A stretch of 43,268 nt of DNA from Lewinellaceae bacterium. GTDB taxonomy: Bacteria > Bacteroidota > Bacteroidia > Chitinophagales > Saprospiraceae. This document shows, piece by piece, positions 42,060 to 43,268 of this stretch (position 1 is its first letter; the number at the start of each line of letters is the position of its first letter). The DNA lies in contig JARQTN010000250.1 of the NCBI GenBank assembly GCA_029976695.1, positions 48,595 through 91,862 on the forward strand. Reading direction: 5' to 3'. The notes below the pieces were generated by a model, which was not told the DNA's origin, made no database searches, and worked only from the letters and a program-made list of their open reading frames with translations. Both the position numbers and the translations under genes were made by a program.

Positions 42060-43244
42060 ATGACAAAATTCTCTTCAATTTGTGCAAAGGAATGGCATGA
42101 CCCCAGGACGACAAAACCGCATGTGCTCCCGATCTATGCGACCTCGAGTTTCGCTTTCGACGACATCGACCAGGGGATGCGTATCTTCCAGAAGGAAGAA
42201 AAAGGGCATGTCTACGGACGGTACGGGAATCCGACCATCGAAGCCGTGGCTGAAAAGGTCGCTGCCCTCGAGACCCACGGACTGGACGTGGAAGCCCATG
42301 CCATCATGTTCAGCAGCGGGATGTCCGCGATCCACTGCCTTCTGTCCACCCACCTGAAACCCGGAGGCAAGATCCTCACACAGGGCAACCTGTACGGCGG
42401 GACCACGGAACAGTTCAAGAAGGTATTCGGCTCCATGGGCATCGAAATGGTTCTGGTCGACCTGAACGACCTGAGCAAGGTGGAAGAAGTATTGTCTGCT
42501 GACCCGGCAATCCAAATGGTCTACTTCGAAACCCCGGCCAACCCGACGCTTGCATGCGTGGATATCGAAAAGCTAGCCACTTTGGCACACACATACAACT
42601 GTATCGCAGCGATCGATAACACCTTCCCTACCCCCTACCTGCAGCAGCCATTCAGGTTTGGCGTGGATTACATCGTGCATAGCACGACAAAATACCTGAA
42701 CGGGCACGGCAACGGGATCTCCGGCGTGCTGGTCGGCAGGGATGTGGAATTCATGAAAACCAGGATGTGGGAAATGATGAAGCTGATCGGCAGCAACGCC
42801 AACCCTTTCGATGCCTGGCTGACCCATAACGGGATGAAGACCCTTGCCCTGCGCATGGACAGGCACTGCGCCAATGCGATGGCGCTGGCCCGGTTTCTCG
42901 AAGGTCAGCCCGCCGTATCCCGAGTGAACTATATCGGCCTTGAAAGCCATCCCCACCATGCAATTGCAAAACGGCAGATGCGCGACTTCGGCGGCATGCT
43001 CAGTTTTGAGCTCAAGGGCGGCCTTGAAGCCGGTGTGGAGATGATGCGCCGCATCAAATTCTGCACGCTGGCGCCTACACTTGGCGATGTGGACACGCTG
43101 ATCCTGCATCCGGCCTCCATGTCCCACATCAACATCGACCGGGAGATCCGCCTGCGGAACGGCATCACGGACGGGTTGATCCGCATCAGTGTGGGTATCG
43201 AGGATTCGGAGGATATTATTAGGGATGTCGCGCAAGCGCTTTAA
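42060..43244 (+). CDS. Cys/Met metabolism PLP-dependent enzyme (cystathionine gamma-synthase / lyase family)
   Basis: 394 residues, complete. Fold-type I marks: VYGRYGNPT (52-60), SSGMSAIHCLL, YFETPANPTL, AAIDNTF (Asp186 to the pyridine ring), HSTTKYLNGHGN with the Schiff-base Lys211, and RISVGIEDSEDI at the end. Family members make or split thioethers of homocysteine and cysteine. At the site where methionine gamma-lyase has a reactive cysteine (LYGCT), this protein has glycine (LYGGT, Gly114), which argues against that lyase. Synthase and lyase cannot be separated further by eye. GC-rich compared with its neighbours, but in the range of conserved genes. Confidence 0.93.
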   Translation: MTKFSSICAKEWHDPRTTKPHVLPIYATSSFAFDDIDQGMRIFQKEEKGHVYGRYGNPTIEAVAEKVAALETHGLDVEAHAIMFSSGMSAIHCLLSTHLKPGGKILTQGNLYGGTTEQFKKVFGSMGIEMVLVDLNDLSKVEEVLSADPAIQMVYFETPANPTLACVDIEKLATLAHTYNCIAAIDNTFPTPYLQQPFRFGVDYIVHSTTKYLNGHGNGISGVLVGRDVEFMKTRMWEMMKLIGSNANPFDAWLTHNGMKTLALRMDRHCANAMALARFLEGQPAVSRVNYIGLESHPHHAIAKRQMRDFGGMLSFELKGGLEAGVEMMRRIKFCTLAPTLGDVDTLILHPASMSHINIDREIRLRNGITDGLIRISVGIEDSEDIIRDVAQAL

Positions 43245-43268
43245 GTTTCGGGTTCCGGGTTTCGGGTT
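43245..43268. repeat. Short GGGTTTC-type tandem repeat at the window edge
   Basis: After the last stop codon the sequence repeats TTTCGGGTT, once with TTCC in place of TTTC, and runs off the window end. It is an imperfect simple repeat; whether it extends further cannot be seen. Confidence 0.5.

Noticed and set aside
1-43268. tRNA, rRNA, CRISPR array, insertion sequence or prophage
   Set aside because: No tRNA-like cloverleaf, rRNA segment, regularly spaced repeats, transposase or phage structural gene could be recognised on either strand.

Overview
The window is a stretch of a Bacteroidota chromosome, most likely Saprospiria or a related gliding lineage. Three lines of evidence support this. 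Secreted proteins carry type IX secretion (T9SS) sorting tails of two kinds (gene at 1734-4352 and gene at 14102-15682). Gene families typical of the phylum are present (DUF1800/DUF1501 pair, LVIVD-repeat lipoprotein, an ECF sigma factor paired with a membrane-anchored barrel protein). Shine-Dalgarno sequences are scarce, and several promoters resemble the Bacteroidota form TTG-N20-TAnnTT(T)G. I see no rRNA, tRNA, CRISPR array, transposase or phage gene. Coding density is high and most of the content is ordinary chromosomal housekeeping.

Layout. 1-1718: the end of a class A penicillin-binding protein and a DUF763 protein with a clamp-binding-like tail. 1734-7031 (minus): a large T9SS-secreted surface protein, a metallophosphoesterase and an S9 peptidase. 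7056-7529: a non-coding region that on the minus strand holds a promoter with a palindrome, a six-codon leader ORF with a strong Shine-Dalgarno, and mutually exclusive hairpins ending in a terminator, in other words an apparent attenuator ahead of the S9 peptidase. 7530-10897 (minus): a lipoprotein and polyphosphate kinase. 11111-15682 (plus): a small OmpA-domain protein, a stand-alone McrB-N-terminal-like protein, and the DUF1800/DUF1501 pair. 15666-17653 (minus): a hydrolase-OsmC fusion and an acyltransferase. 17747-21844 (plus): MsrA, lipoprotein MsrB, DinB-like, NRDE, ATP-grasp and LysE-like genes. 21882-27632 (minus): a hydrolase, then a Kdo (3-deoxy-octulosonate) segment with kdsA, a truncated transaldolase-like remnant and a KdsC-like phosphatase, then a GH109-like oxidoreductase-fold enzyme and a MATE transporter. 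27732-28085: a ferredoxin. 28155-32348 (minus): an LVIVD lipoprotein, a barrel protein, an ECF sigma factor and a trans-envelope barrel protein. 32622-34435 (plus): two proteins sharing an N-terminal effector-associated (EAD1-like) domain, one of them a trypsin-like protease. 34487-43244: a DapB-like dehydrogenase, an AI-2E-type permease, a duplicated secreted protein, an aldehyde dehydrogenase, small membrane proteins, and a Cys/Met-metabolism PLP enzyme.

The most interesting points are the EAD1 protease pair, which looks like a minimal two-gene conflict or cell-suicide module; the attenuator-like leader at 7138-7299; the DUF763 protein combining a helix-hairpin-helix with a perfect QLSLF tail; and the 54-codon transaldolase-like remnant between kdsA and the Kdo phosphatase. 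All functional statements rest on motif recognition by eye; no database search was run.
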